DNA of 64,000 bases, taken from positions 62,001 through 126,000 of the forward strand of contig CAVVWD010000020.1 in NCBI GenBank assembly GCA_963751835.1. The letters run 5' to 3'. The position numbers and the translations under genes were made by a program. Below the pieces are notes generated by a model. That model was not told where the DNA came from, searched no databases, and saw nothing but the letters and a program-made list of their open reading frames with translations. Source of the stretch: JACVRW01 sp963751835 (GTDB lineage Bacteria; Actinomycetota; Thermoleophilia; Solirubrobacterales; Thermoleophilaceae). Below are positions 7,759 through 15,839 of the stretch, in pieces (within the stretch, counting starts at the first letter, position 1; every line of letters starts with the position of its first letter).

Positions 7759-9075
7759 ATGAGACACGACGTCGTGGTCCTCGGCGCCGGGCTCGCGGGT
7801 CTCAGCGCGGCGCGCGACCTCGCGGCGGGCGGCGCCGACGTGGTGGTGCTGGAGGCGCGGGGGCGCGCCGGCGGCCGGGTCGAGCAGACGACGCTCGCGG
7901 ACGGCCGGCTGGTGCAGCTGGGGGGTGAGGTAGTAGGCCCGCATCAGCGCGCCTACTACGGACTGGTCGAGGAGCTCGGGCTGACGCTCGTGCCCGCCTT
8001 CCCGGACCTCCCGGGCGAGGCGACCTGGGTGCTCGCCGGCGGCACCGAGGTCGGCGACGGGCACCCGTGGATGAGCGAACCGGAGCGCGAGACATACGCG
8101 CGCCTGGACCGTGAGTTCGCCGCGCTCGCCGCGAGCGTCGACCCGGACGACCCCTGGTCGCATCCCGAGGCGGCGCGGCTCGACCGCCTCTCGGTCGGGG
8201 ACTGGCTGCGCGAGCGAGGCGCCTCGCCGGACGTCGTGCGCGCCCGCGACCTGGCGATGCTCGCGCTGTCGGCCGAGTCGGTCGAGCGCACGTCGCTGCT
8301 CTCCGACCTGCGCAAGGAGGCGGCCGCGGGGGCGCCCGGCTTCTACTCGTACGACGTGTGGGAGTGCGAGCGCGTGGCCGAGGGGTCCGCAACGGTCGCC
8401 CTGCGCATGGCGGACGAGCTCGGCCACCGCATCCGCTACGCCACGCCGGTGACGCGCGTGAAGGTGGCCACGGGCGGCTGCGCGGTCGTCACGGCCACGG
8501 GCGAGCGCTTCGAATGCGAGGCCGTCGTGTCCGGCGTCCCCGTCGGCCCGCTGCGGCGGATCGCGATCGAGGGCGTCTCGGACGAGCGGCGCGCGTCGCT
8601 CGACCGCCAGCGCCACGCCCTGGCCGTCAAGGTGGTGTTCGCCTACGAGACCTCGTTCTGGGAGGAACAGGGTCAGAACGGCGATGCCTACTGGGAGACC
8701 GGCGTGCTCGGAGGCACCTGGGTGCAGCGCGAGGGGATCATCTCGGCGCTCGTGCCACCCGAGCGCCTTGCCGCCTTCCTCGCCACCTCGTCCGCGCTTG
8801 TGGAGGGGGAGATGATCGACGAGATGGCCCAGGCGTTCGGCGAGCGAGCGCGCAGCCCGCTGGGCGTGTTCTTCCGGCGTTGGGGGGTCGATCCATGGAC
8901 CGAGGGCTACATCACCTCGTGGCGGCCGGGCGACGTGATGGGCGTGGGGCCGCTTCACGGCACCCACGAGCCTCCCTTCTACGTCTGCGGCTCGGACCAG
9001 TGGGTCTGCGGCTATATGGAGGGAGCGGTTCGCACGGGCCGGGCCGCCGCCCGGGCGGCGCTCGGACGAAATTAG
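7759..9075 (+). CDS. Flavin monoamine-oxidase-like FAD oxidoreductase
   Basis: A 438-residue protein that starts with a Rossmann dinucleotide motif (VVVLGAGLAGLSAARDLAAGG) and the GG motif (LEARGRAGGRVEQ), typical of amine oxidases and phytoene-desaturase-like enzymes. Near the C terminus are a tryptophan-containing segment (DPWTEGYITSWRPGDVMG) and a C-terminal FAD-binding segment (YVCGSDQWVCGYMEGAVRTGRAAA). There is no signal peptide, so it is cytoplasmic. The likely reaction is oxidation of an amine substrate with O2 as acceptor; the substrate is unknown. It lies 22 nt after the AlkZ-like gene on the same strand. Confidence 0.8.
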   Translation: MRHDVVVLGAGLAGLSAARDLAAGGADVVVLEARGRAGGRVEQTTLADGRLVQLGGEVVGPHQRAYYGLVEELGLTLVPAFPDLPGEATWVLAGGTEVGDGHPWMSEPERETYARLDREFAALAASVDPDDPWSHPEAARLDRLSVGDWLRERGASPDVVRARDLAMLALSAESVERTSLLSDLRKEAAAGAPGFYSYDVWECERVAEGSATVALRMADELGHRIRYATPVTRVKVATGGCAVVTATGERFECEAVVSGVPVGPLRRIAIEGVSDERRASLDRQRHALAVKVVFAYETSFWEEQGQNGDAYWETGVLGGTWVQREGIISALVPPERLAAFLATSSALVEGEMIDEMAQAFGERARSPLGVFFRRWGVDPWTEGYITSWRPGDVMGVGPLHGTHEPPFYVCGSDQWVCGYMEGAVRTGRAAARAALGRN

Positions 9076-9128
9076 ACGAGGGTTCGATGGCCGAATCGCG
9101 GTTTCGCGTCTAGTCTCGTCCGGTTCCC

Positions 9129-10211
9129 ATGGCCAAGACTCTCATCCTGTTCGTAATCGCCCTGGCGCTGCTTCCCGCCTCCGCGTCCGCCTCCCAGGGC
9201 GCCGACCCGGACAGCCCCAACCCGCTGGCGGGGGCCAGCCTGTACATCGACCAGGAGTCTCCGTCGATGCTCGAGTGGCAGCGGCTCAACAACTCCGGAC
9301 AGACGGCCAAGGCCGACCTGATCTGGAGGATCGCCCGCGAGCCGAAGAACCTCTGGCTCGGGCGTTTCACACGGCCGAACTTCCAGTTCAAGGTCCGCCG
9401 GATCATCGACGCCGCCCGCGAGGTGGGCCAGCTACCGGCCTTCAGCGTCCTACGCGCGCAGGCCACCAAGTGCGGCCCCGACTACGACGGCGGCGGACCG
9501 GCGGAGGACCGGCGCACCCGCGCCTGGTACGACGATCTCGCCAAGGCCATCGGCGACGAGCGCGTCGTAGTCGCCTTCGAGCCCGACTCGCTCGGCACGA
9601 TCGACTGCCTCGGCGCCCGCTACCAGGATGACCGGATCCAGCTGCTCCGCTACGGCGTGGACGCGCTCGCGAAGCTTCCGAACGCCACGATCTACCTGGA
9701 GGCCGGCGCCTCCGACTGGGAGCCCGCCAAGCGCACAGCCCAGCAGCTGCGCCAGATCGGCATCGCCAAGGTCCGCGGCTTCATGCTGAACGCGACCCAT
9801 TACGACTGGACCGCCAACAACATCCGGCATGGCCTCGAGATCTCGAAGCTGACCGGAGGCAAGCACTTCGTCATCAACACCGCCGAGAACGGCCGCGGGC
9901 CGGTCCACTACAAGCAGTGGGTGAACCGGTCGAAGAACATCTGGCGCCGCATCACGGTCTGGTGCAACCCGGGGATGCGCGGGCTCGGGCCGGCGCCCAC
10001 CACCGACACTGCGCATCCGAAGGTGGATGCCTACCTGTGGATCAACCGGCCCGGCTACGCCCAGATCTGCCAGGGCCGCCCGATCGACTGGTACCTGCCA
10101 CGGGCGCTCACCTACGCGCGCTACGCGACCGACTGGGTGAAGGCGCCGCCCGGCTCGCTCTTCGGGCACCTTGAGCACTATCCGCTCAAGCTGTTCGGCA
10201 TCCCGGGCTGA
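9129..10211 (+). CDS. Secreted glycoside hydrolase family 6 (cellulase-like)
   Basis: A 360-residue protein with an N-terminal signal peptide (MAKTLILFVIALALLPASASA). The mature part has GH6 blocks: NPLAGASLYIDQESPS, LWLGRFTRPNFQFKVRRIIDAAREVGQLPAFSVLRAQATKC and the segment VVVAFEPDSLGTIDCLGAR with the conserved acid. Later come GFMLNATHYDWTANNIRHGLEIS and WCNPGMRGLGP, then DAYLWINRPG. GH6 enzymes are inverting endo- or exo-beta-1,4-glucanases acting outside the cell. No carbohydrate-binding module is present. It stands alone, with 53 nt upstream and the convergent Lrp gene downstream. Confidence 0.9.
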   Translation: MAKTLILFVIALALLPASASASQGADPDSPNPLAGASLYIDQESPSMLEWQRLNNSGQTAKADLIWRIAREPKNLWLGRFTRPNFQFKVRRIIDAAREVGQLPAFSVLRAQATKCGPDYDGGGPAEDRRTRAWYDDLAKAIGDERVVVAFEPDSLGTIDCLGARYQDDRIQLLRYGVDALAKLPNATIYLEAGASDWEPAKRTAQQLRQIGIAKVRGFMLNATHYDWTANNIRHGLEISKLTGGKHFVINTAENGRGPVHYKQWVNRSKNIWRRITVWCNPGMRGLGPAPTTDTAHPKVDAYLWINRPGYAQICQGRPIDWYLPRALTYARYATDWVKAPPGSLFGHLEHYPLKLFGIPG

Positions 10212-10226
10212 GGCGGCCTTTGAAGC

Positions 10227-10703
10227 TCACGCCTCGCGGCCGATCGCGTCGACGAGCGGCTGCACCCGCGGCCGGATCGGGCGTGAGAGCACGACGTAAC
10301 TCGTCGAGCGGCGGATTGCATCTGTCGCAAGAAGGCTGTTGACGATCTCCTGGAGGTGCTCGGTGTCGCGCGCCGCCACCCGGCAGATGAGGTCCTGCGG
10401 CCCGCTGATGGCGTCCACCTCGAGCACCTCCGGCGTTCGCTCGAGCGCCTCCACCGCCTCGACGAGCCTGCCCTGGGTCAGCTCGAGCAGGACGAAGGCC
10501 TGGAGCCGGTGGCCGAGCTCGGCGGGATCGACCTCGGGGCCGAAGCCGGTGACGACGCCGCGCCGCTCGAGCTTCGCGAGCCGGGCCTGAACGGTGCCGC
10601 GCGCGACACCGAGCCGGCGCGAGATCTCGAGCAGCCCGAGCCGCGGGTGGGCGCGCAGCTCCGCGAGGAGGCGTGCGTCTAGGTCGTCCACTTCACTGGT
10701 CAA
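10227..10703 (-). CDS. Lrp/AsnC-family transcriptional regulator
   Basis: A 158-residue protein with an N-terminal winged helix (LDARLLAELRAHPRLGLLEISRRLGVARGTVQARLAKLERRG) and a C-terminal RAM ligand/oligomerisation domain (AISGPQDLICRVAARDTEHLQEIVNSLL). Lrp-type proteins sense amino acids and usually bind near their own promoter. It is divergent from phenylalanine hydroxylase, so control of aromatic amino acid breakdown is a reasonable inference. The start is uncertain: TTG 10703, or GTG 10691 four codons later (VDDLDARLL), which would fit the family N terminus better. Confidence 0.88.
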   Translation of the reverse strand: MTSEVDDLDARLLAELRAHPRLGLLEISRRLGVARGTVQARLAKLERRGVVTGFGPEVDPAELGHRLQAFVLLELTQGRLVEAVEALERTPEVLEVDAISGPQDLICRVAARDTEHLQEIVNSLLATDAIRRSTSYVVLSRPIRPRVQPLVDAIGREA

Positions 10704-10745
10704 AGTGATCAGACTCTAGCCGCTGCAGCGGTCATAACTGGTCAA
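10695..10745. promoter_or_regulatory. Candidate Lrp operator between lrp-like gene and phhA
   Basis: A nine-base direct repeat ACTGGTCAA occurs at 10695-10703 and 10737-10745, exactly 42 bp apart (about four helical turns). Between them sits a perfect 12-bp palindrome CCGCTGCAGCGG at 10720-10731. The left repeat covers the putative TTG start of the regulator. Phased sites in a divergent promoter region are typical of Lrp/AsnC binding. The pattern is read directly; the role is inferred. Confidence 0.45.
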
Positions 10746-10804
10746 TCTGCGCAGTCCTGCTATGCACACTTGCATTGGACCGCCGTAACTGCTGCACTAC
10801 AGGC

Positions 10805-11704
10805 ATGTTCGAAGAAGGCCAGCTCTACTCGCCGGTCACGCACGACGCGGACGGCGAGGTCACCGTCCACCTGAGTCACGACCATCCCGGCGCCGAAGAT
10901 CCGGATTACCGCCAGCGCCGCAACGAGATCGCTGCGCTGGCGCTCGCCTGGAAGCCCGGCGAGCCCGCCCCCGCCGTCGAATACACCGAGGAGGAGCAGG
11001 AGGTGTGGCGCACCGTCTGCCGCGAGCTCGCGCCCAAGCACGAGCGGCTCGCGATCCGCGAGTTCCTCGAGGCCAAGGAGGCGCTCGACCTTCCTACCGG
11101 CGGTGTTCCCAGCCTCGATCTCGTCAGCGAGCGGGTGCGCCCGCTCACCGGCTTCGGCTACGTGCCGGCCGCCGGGCTCGTGCCGCTGCGCGAGTTCTAC
11201 GGCTCGCTGTCCGAACACGTCTTCCACTCGACCCAGTACGTGCGTCACCCGGCCCAGCCGCTCTACACGCCTGAGCCCGACATCATCCACGAGGTCATCG
11301 GCCACGGCCACCTGCTCGCCACGCCGACCTTCTCGGAGCTCCACTACCTGACCGGCGAGGCCACCCACCGGCTGCGCGACGAGGAGAACCTGCGCTTCCT
11401 CTCGAGGGTGTTCTGGTTCACGGTCGAGTTCGGCGTGGTGGTGGAGGACGGCGAGCTGCGGGCGTACGGCGCGGGCATCCTCTCCTCGTACGGGGAGATC
11501 GACGAGTTCCGCGCGATGGAGCACCGTCCGCTCGACCTGATCGAGATGGGCACGGCGGACTACGACATCACGCACTACCAGCCCGTGCTCTACCGGGCGG
11601 AGTCGCTCGACGAGGTGCGTGAGGTCGTCGGCGGTTTCTTCGCGACCTGCACGGACGAGTCGATCGACGAGATGCGCGCGCAGGTGGGCGCGGCCACCGT
11701 CTGA
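10805..11704 (+). CDS. phhA: Phenylalanine 4-monooxygenase (pterin-dependent)
   Basis: A 299-residue protein beginning MFEEGQLYSPVTHDADGE. It carries the aromatic amino acid hydroxylase signature PEPDIIHEVIGHGHLLATP with the two iron-binding His, and the third ligand Glu in FWFTVEFGVV. It converts phenylalanine to tyrosine using tetrahydropterin and O2 at a mononuclear iron. There is no N-terminal ACT domain, as usual for bacterial enzymes. ATG 10805 is preferred over an in-frame upstream codon because it matches the family N terminus. It is divergently arranged with the Lrp gene; the FAD enzymes follow 15 nt downstream. Confidence 0.9.
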   Translation: MFEEGQLYSPVTHDADGEVTVHLSHDHPGAEDPDYRQRRNEIAALALAWKPGEPAPAVEYTEEEQEVWRTVCRELAPKHERLAIREFLEAKEALDLPTGGVPSLDLVSERVRPLTGFGYVPAAGLVPLREFYGSLSEHVFHSTQYVRHPAQPLYTPEPDIIHEVIGHGHLLATPTFSELHYLTGEATHRLRDEENLRFLSRVFWFTVEFGVVVEDGELRAYGAGILSSYGEIDEFRAMEHRPLDLIEMGTADYDITHYQPVLYRAESLDEVREVVGGFFATCTDESIDEMRAQVGAATV

Positions 11705-11719
11705 CGGATACTCCCGCGC

Positions 11720-13153
11720 GTGCCGCGCGGGCCTGACAGCGACGTCCTGATCGTCGGCGGCGGCGTGGTCGGCTGCGCGATCGCGCGTGAGCTCTGCCAG
11801 TTCGACCTGCGCGTGACCCTGCTCGAAGCGGGCCCGGACGTCGGCGCCGGCACGAGCAAGGCGAACACGGCGTTGCTGCACACCGGCTTCGACGCCAAGC
11901 CCGGCACGCTCGAGGCGGAGCTCGTCGTCCGCGGATACCGGCTGCTCGGCGACTATGCCGATCGGGTCGGCATCCCCGTCGAGCGGACCGGGGCGCTGCT
12001 CGTGGCGTGGGACGAGCAGCAGCTCGCCGAGTTCCCCGGGATCGTGGAGCGCTCGCGGGCGAACGGCTACGACGCCATAGCCGAGCTGCCCGTCGAGGAG
12101 CTCTACCGTCGCGAGCCGCAGCTCGGGCTGGGCGCGGTCGGCGCGCTCGAGGTTCCGGACGAGGGGCTGATCTGCCCATTCACAACGCCGCTCGCGTTCG
12201 CCACCGAGGCGGTCCTGGCGGGTTGCGAACTGCGGTGCGGCACGGCTGTCGAGGGCATCGAGCGGATTCCGGGCGGCGGATTCCGTGTGCTGATCGGCCG
12301 CGAGGAGTGGCGGACGCGCTTCCTCGTCAACGCCGCCGGGCTGCGCTCGGACGAGATCGACCGGATGCTCGGCCACGCCGGCTTCACGGTCACTCCGCGC
12401 CGCGGCGAGCTGATCGTGTTCGACAAGCTCTCGCGCTCGCTCGTCTCGCACATCGTGCTGGCCGTGCCGACCAAGGTCACGAAGGGGGTGCTGATCGCGC
12501 CCACGGTGTTCGGCAACGTGATGCTCGGGCCGACGGCCGAGGACGTCGAGCGCAAGGACGACACGAGCTCGACGGCCGCGGGGCTCGCCTACCTGCGCTC
12601 CGAGGGCCGGCGGATCATGCCCGCGCTGCTCGAGCAGGAGGTGACGGCCGTGTACGTGGGCCTGCGCGCGGCGACCGAGCACGTGGACTACCAGGTGAGC
12701 ATCCACGCCGACGAGGGCTATGCCTGCGTGGGCGGCATCCGCTCGACTGGTCTGTCCGGGTCGATGGCGATCGCAGAGCACGTGCGGTCGGAGCTCGAGG
12801 AGGCGGGGCTGCAGCTCTCGCCGCGGGTGGAAGCGCCGCCCGAGCTTCGCATGCCGAACATCGGCGAGCGCTCCGAGCGGCCCTACCAGCGCCGCGATCT
12901 GATCGAGCGTGACCGCGAGTACGGGCGGATCGTGTGCTTCTGCGAGCGCGTCACGCGCGGCGAGATCCGTGACGCGCTCGCCGCGCCGGTCCCGGCCGTC
13001 GACCTCGACGGCGTTCGCCGCCGCACCCGCGCGCACATGGGGCGCTGCCAGGGCTTCTTCTGCGGCGCGGAGCTTGCGACGCTCCTGGCCGCTGCGGGTG
13101 AGCGGCGCGCGCCCCGCGAGCCGGACGGCGCTGCGTCAGGGGCCGGCGGGTGA
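11720..13153 (+). CDS. GlpA-like FAD-dependent glycerol-3-phosphate dehydrogenase family protein with C-terminal [2Fe-2S] (BFD-like) domain
   Basis: A 477-residue protein. The N terminus has a Rossmann FAD motif (VLIVGGGVVGCAIARELCQFD), then SKANTALLHTGFDAKPGT and the C-terminal DAO part (GGIRSTGLSGSMAIAEHV). After residue 400 a small cysteine-rich BFD-like domain begins (IVCFCERVTRGEIRDAL, then GRCQGFFCGAEL), giving C-x-C and C-x4-C ligands for a [2Fe-2S] cluster. This layout matches GlpA-type or 2-hydroxyacid dehydrogenase subunits. The stop overlaps the next gene's GTG (GTGA), so the two proteins probably form a complex as in GlpAB-like systems. Substrate unproven. Confidence 0.8.
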   Translation: MPRGPDSDVLIVGGGVVGCAIARELCQFDLRVTLLEAGPDVGAGTSKANTALLHTGFDAKPGTLEAELVVRGYRLLGDYADRVGIPVERTGALLVAWDEQQLAEFPGIVERSRANGYDAIAELPVEELYRREPQLGLGAVGALEVPDEGLICPFTTPLAFATEAVLAGCELRCGTAVEGIERIPGGGFRVLIGREEWRTRFLVNAAGLRSDEIDRMLGHAGFTVTPRRGELIVFDKLSRSLVSHIVLAVPTKVTKGVLIAPTVFGNVMLGPTAEDVERKDDTSSTAAGLAYLRSEGRRIMPALLEQEVTAVYVGLRAATEHVDYQVSIHADEGYACVGGIRSTGLSGSMAIAEHVRSELEEAGLQLSPRVEAPPELRMPNIGERSERPYQRRDLIERDREYGRIVCFCERVTRGEIRDALAAPVPAVDLDGVRRRTRAHMGRCQGFFCGAELATLLAAAGERRAPREPDGAASGAGG

Positions 13154-14391
13154 GCGGCCCCGTCGTGATCGTCGGCGGTGGCCCCGCCGGGCTGACCGCG
13201 GCCCGCGAGCTCGGTCGGCGCGGCGTCCGCGACGTCGTCGTGCTCGAGCGCGAGCCAGAGGCGGGCGGGATCCCGCGCCACGCGGGCCACCAGGGCTTCG
13301 GCCTGCGCGACCTGCGCCGGCCGCTGTCGGGGCCGGCCTACGCCCGGACGCTCAGCACGCTTGCCCGCGACGCCCGCGCCGAGCTCCTCACCGAGACGAT
13401 GGTCACGGGCTGGTCCCCGGACGGTCCGCTCGAGCTCACCTCGCCGGCCGGCCGCTCGACACTCGATCCGGAGGCGGTGATCCTCGCCAGCGGCTGCCGC
13501 GAGCGTCCGCGCTCGGCCCGCCTGGTGCCGGGCTCGCGGCCGTCCGGGGTGATGACCACCGCGACGCTGCAGCAGCTCGTCTACCTGAAGGGCGCCCGCA
13601 TCGGCGGCCGTGCGCTCATCGTCGGCGCCGAGCACGTCAGCTTCTCCGCGATCATGACGCTCGCCCACGGCGGGGCGCGCGCCGTCGGCATGACGACAGA
13701 GCTGCCGCGCCATCAGTCGCTGACCGCGTTCCGGGCCGGCGCGGCGCTTCGCTACCGGACGCCGCTGTGGACACGCACGGCGGTCACGGCCATCCGGGGG
13801 CGGCCGCGCGTCGAGGAGGTCGAGCTGACCGACCTCGGCGGTGGGAGCACGCGCACGGTCGCCTGCGAGACGGTCGTGTTCACGGCCGACTGGATCCCCG
13901 ACAACGAGCTGGCCCTGATGGCCGGGCTCACGATGGACCCCGGGACGCGCGGGCCCGCCGTCGACGCGGCGCTTCGCACCTCGCGCCCCGGTGTTTTCGG
14001 CGCCGGCAATGTGCTGCACGGGGCGGAGACCGCCGACGTGGCGGCGCTGAGCGGCCGGCACGCGGCGGAGTCCGTCGCCCGCTTCCTCGGGCGAGGGGAA
14101 TGGCCCGCGGCGCGGGTGCCGGTCGGGTGCAGGGCGCCGCTCGTCTGGATCAGCCCGAACGCGATCGCCGCCGGGGCCGGCGAGCCCCCGCGCGGCCGCT
14201 TCGCCGTCCGCGCGCGCGAGTTTCTGACCCGCCCGCGCATCGAGATCGTCCAGGACGGACGGACGCTCTGGGCCGGGCATCTGTTGCGGCTCGTGCCGGG
14301 CCGCTCCGGCCGCTTGCCGCACGACTGGACCGCCGGGGTGGACCTGGAGGGTGGCCCCGTGTCCGTTTTCGTTCGCTCCGCCCGCGGGTAA
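13150..14391 (+). CDS. GlpB-like NAD(P)/FAD-dependent oxidoreductase, partner of the upstream GlpA-like protein
   Basis: A 413-residue flavoprotein with an N-terminal FAD motif (VVIVGGGPAGLTAARELGRRG), a middle Rossmann-like segment (GRALIVGAEHVSFSAIMTLAHGGARAVGM) and a late FAD segment (TSRPGVFGAGNVLHGAETADVAALSG). This is the layout of the pyridine-nucleotide-disulphide oxidoreductase fold without redox cysteines. Its position, overlapping the GlpA-like gene by 4 nt, suggests a two-protein dehydrogenase. The third component often found in such clusters (a small DUF1667 protein) is not next to it. Start GTG 13150. Confidence 0.75.
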   Translation: MSGPVVIVGGGPAGLTAARELGRRGVRDVVVLEREPEAGGIPRHAGHQGFGLRDLRRPLSGPAYARTLSTLARDARAELLTETMVTGWSPDGPLELTSPAGRSTLDPEAVILASGCRERPRSARLVPGSRPSGVMTTATLQQLVYLKGARIGGRALIVGAEHVSFSAIMTLAHGGARAVGMTTELPRHQSLTAFRAGAALRYRTPLWTRTAVTAIRGRPRVEEVELTDLGGGSTRTVACETVVFTADWIPDNELALMAGLTMDPGTRGPAVDAALRTSRPGVFGAGNVLHGAETADVAALSGRHAAESVARFLGRGEWPAARVPVGCRAPLVWISPNAIAAGAGEPPRGRFAVRAREFLTRPRIEIVQDGRTLWAGHLLRLVPGRSGRLPHDWTAGVDLEGGPVSVFVRSARG

Positions 14392-14401
14392 CAGCACCGC
14401 G

Positions 14402-14710
14402 ATGGAACACGACGAGCAGGCACGCGAGATGGAGCGAGACGCGGCGGAGATGGAGGAGCACTCAGAGAAGGTCGGCGAGCACATCGACGAGGCGCGCCGG
14501 GAGTGGAAGGCGAAGGAGCAGGATCCCTCGGTGCCGGGCGCGCAGCCCGGTCCGGACCAGTCCGACCAGCTGCCGGAGGAGGCGCCGCCGGGGCAGGTTC
14601 CCGATGACACGGGCGAAGACCCACCCCGCGAGGAGATGGAGAGCCCAGGAGTGCCGGGCGAGGAGGGCACGGCGACGGGTAACCCCGACGCCGCGGGCTC
14701 CGAGGAGTAG
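14402..14710 (+). CDS. Small acidic, probably disordered protein, unknown function
   Basis: A 102-residue protein. Residues 1-40 are strongly charged with Glu/Lys spacing that suggests a short coiled coil (MERDAAEMEEHSEKVGEHID, then EARREWKAKEQ). The rest is Pro/Glu/Gly-rich and likely disordered (DQSDQLPEEAPPGQ). ATG 14402 is chosen because the charged segment starts there; an open frame continues upstream into the preceding gene. I do not recognise a named family. It lies 10 nt behind the GlpB-like gene. Confidence 0.55.
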   Translation: MEHDEQAREMERDAAEMEEHSEKVGEHIDEARREWKAKEQDPSVPGAQPGPDQSDQLPEEAPPGQVPDDTGEDPPREEMESPGVPGEEGTATGNPDAAGSEE

Positions 14711-14734
14711 CGCTGACCCCCTACTCTCGTAGGG

Positions 14735-15310
14735 GTGACCGACGCCATCCGAGGACCGATCAAGGCAGCGATCGCCGCGCTTTTCGCCGTCGGCGTCCTG
14801 TTGCTCTTGCTCAACCCGCCCTCGCTCTCCGGCGCGGAGGGGTTGGCCGTGTTCATCGGCGGAGGCGTCCTGCTGCTCCTCTTAACGGCCTGGGCGACGG
14901 TGGCGCTCACCGGGCGCGACTCGATGACGGAGCACGAGTTCGAGCGGCTCGTGCGCCGCAGCGAGGAGCTGGCTGCCAAGCCCGAGCTGCGCGTCGAGAC
15001 AACCGAGTTCGACCTGCTCGTGGCCGAGGCGATCGACGCCCTGCCGCGCGACTTCCAGCGCCTCCTCGACGACACGCCCGTGGTCGTCTCGCGCCGCGGC
15101 GCCGAGAACCGCGCCTACGGCCACTACTTCGGGGACACGGTCGCGCGCGACAACTACCCCGACCGCATCGTGCTCTACCAGGACACGCTCGAGCGCGATT
15201 TCGGCTGGGACCCCGACGTGCTGCGCTCCCAGGTGGAGCGGACGCTGCGCCACGAGCTGGCCCACCACCTCGGCTGGGGCGAGCGCGGAGTACGCGACCT
15301 GGGCCTCTAA
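14735..15310 (+). CDS. Membrane-anchored zincin-like metallopeptidase family protein
   Basis: A 191-residue protein. Two hydrophobic segments lie near the N terminus (AAIAALFAVGVLLLLLNPP and GLAVFIGGGVLLLLLTAWAT). The C-terminal domain runs from about residue 85 (EFDLLVAEAIDALPRDFQRL) and ends with TLRHELAHHLGWGERGVRDL, a classic H-E-x-x-H zinc site with a downstream acid. This resembles the small metallopeptidase family formerly called DUF1025, here with an added membrane anchor. Proteolytic activity is unproven. GTG 14735 gives a short N terminus before the first TM segment. Confidence 0.7.
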   Translation: MTDAIRGPIKAAIAALFAVGVLLLLLNPPSLSGAEGLAVFIGGGVLLLLLTAWATVALTGRDSMTEHEFERLVRRSEELAAKPELRVETTEFDLLVAEAIDALPRDFQRLLDDTPVVVSRRGAENRAYGHYFGDTVARDNYPDRIVLYQDTLERDFGWDPDVLRSQVERTLRHELAHHLGWGERGVRDLGL

Positions 15311-15343
15311 CGACTCCCCGCCCTCATGTCCACCTTGCCGTTC

Positions 15344-15364
15344 TGCCCACCCATATGGTGGGCA
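15344..15364. terminator. Stem-loop after the metallopeptidase gene
   Basis: Perfect 8-bp arms TGCCCACC (15344-15351) and GGTGGGCA (15357-15364) enclose a 5-nt loop, 34 nt after the stop codon. There is no immediate T-run on the plus strand, although a TTTTT occurs at 15381. It could be a terminator or processing hairpin; on position alone terminator is favoured. Confidence 0.45.
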
Positions 15365-15367
15365 AAG

Positions 15368-15379
15368 CGGAGAGGTGAC
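15368..15379 (+). repeat. Direct copy of the tRNA-Ser 5' end
   Basis: CGGAGAGGTGAC here is identical to 15438-15449, which covers the base before the tRNA and the first 11 nt of tRNA-Ser. The copy lies 70 bp upstream in the same orientation. It is too short to fold as a tRNA and looks like a leftover fragment. Confidence 0.5.
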
Positions 15380-15438
15380 GTTTTTCGCCTCCGACCACCC
15401 GCGGCGGGCGGCCATACGGTCTACGCTAGATCCGCTCC

Positions 15439-15527
15439 GGAGAGGTGACCGAGCGGCTTAAGGTGCACGACTGGAAATCGTGTGGGCGGGTCACACTGCC
15501 TCGTGGGTTCGAATCCCACCCTCTCCG
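15439..15527 (+). tRNA. tRNA-Ser (anticodon GGA)
   Basis: An 89-nt class II tRNA. The acceptor stem pairs GGAGAGG (15439-15445) with CCTCTCC (15520-15526), followed by discriminator G. The D arm has ACC/GGT. The anticodon stem CACGA/TCGTG encloses loop CTGGAAA with anticodon GGA, reading UCC and UCU. A long variable arm (GGGCGGGTCACACTGCC) marks it as serine. The T arm is GTGGG-TTCGAAT-CCCAC. CCA is not encoded. Fragments matching its two ends flank the gene. Confidence 0.97.
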
Positions 15528-15839
15528 CTCCGGGTCCGCATCGCCTGGCTGTGTCATCGGCCCGCTCGCGTGCGGAGCACGCGTCGCGGACCTCTTCCTT
15601 GCCAGGCGGGCGTCCCGAAGCGGAGAGGGTGGGATTTCATCCCATTCCGTCGCTCACGAAATGCTGCTCTCCCACCCGGTAGACGGAGATCGGCGGCAGG
15701 GACGCGCCGCGGCGAGCGGCGACCCAGAGTCTTTCCCAGCGCGGAGGACGAGCCCGTCGACCTCCGGTTCCCCACCGAGCTCGTCGTCCGGGGCTCGACC
15801 GCGCCCCCGCCCGCATCGCCGCTGTGAACGCCGCCAGGG
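15528..15839. other. 312-bp non-coding stretch downstream of tRNA-Ser
   Basis: No credible gene is seen. The only structure noted is the inverted tRNA 3'-end copy at 15621-15636 and a small palindrome TGGGAT-TTC-ATCCCA at 15630-15644 that overlaps it. Confidence 0.6.
15621..15636 (-). repeat. Inverted copy of the tRNA-Ser 3' end (tRNA remnant)
   Basis: CGGAGAGGGTGGGATT is the exact reverse complement of 15512-15527, which is the 3' half of the T arm, the 3' acceptor strand and the discriminator base. Read on the minus strand, the flanking bases still give a degenerate T arm (TGGGA/TCCCA around a 5-nt loop). A decayed tRNA 3' half or an old recombination scar fits best. Confidence 0.6.

Noticed and set aside
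10760..13036. 758-codon open frame on the minus strand opposite phhA and the GlpA-like gene
   Set aside because: The plus strand carries two unmistakable enzymes; the antisense product is low-complexity and charged with no recognisable motif.
12883..15075. 730-codon open frame on the minus strand
   Set aside because: It is Ser/Arg-rich, spans several real plus-strand genes and shows no domain.
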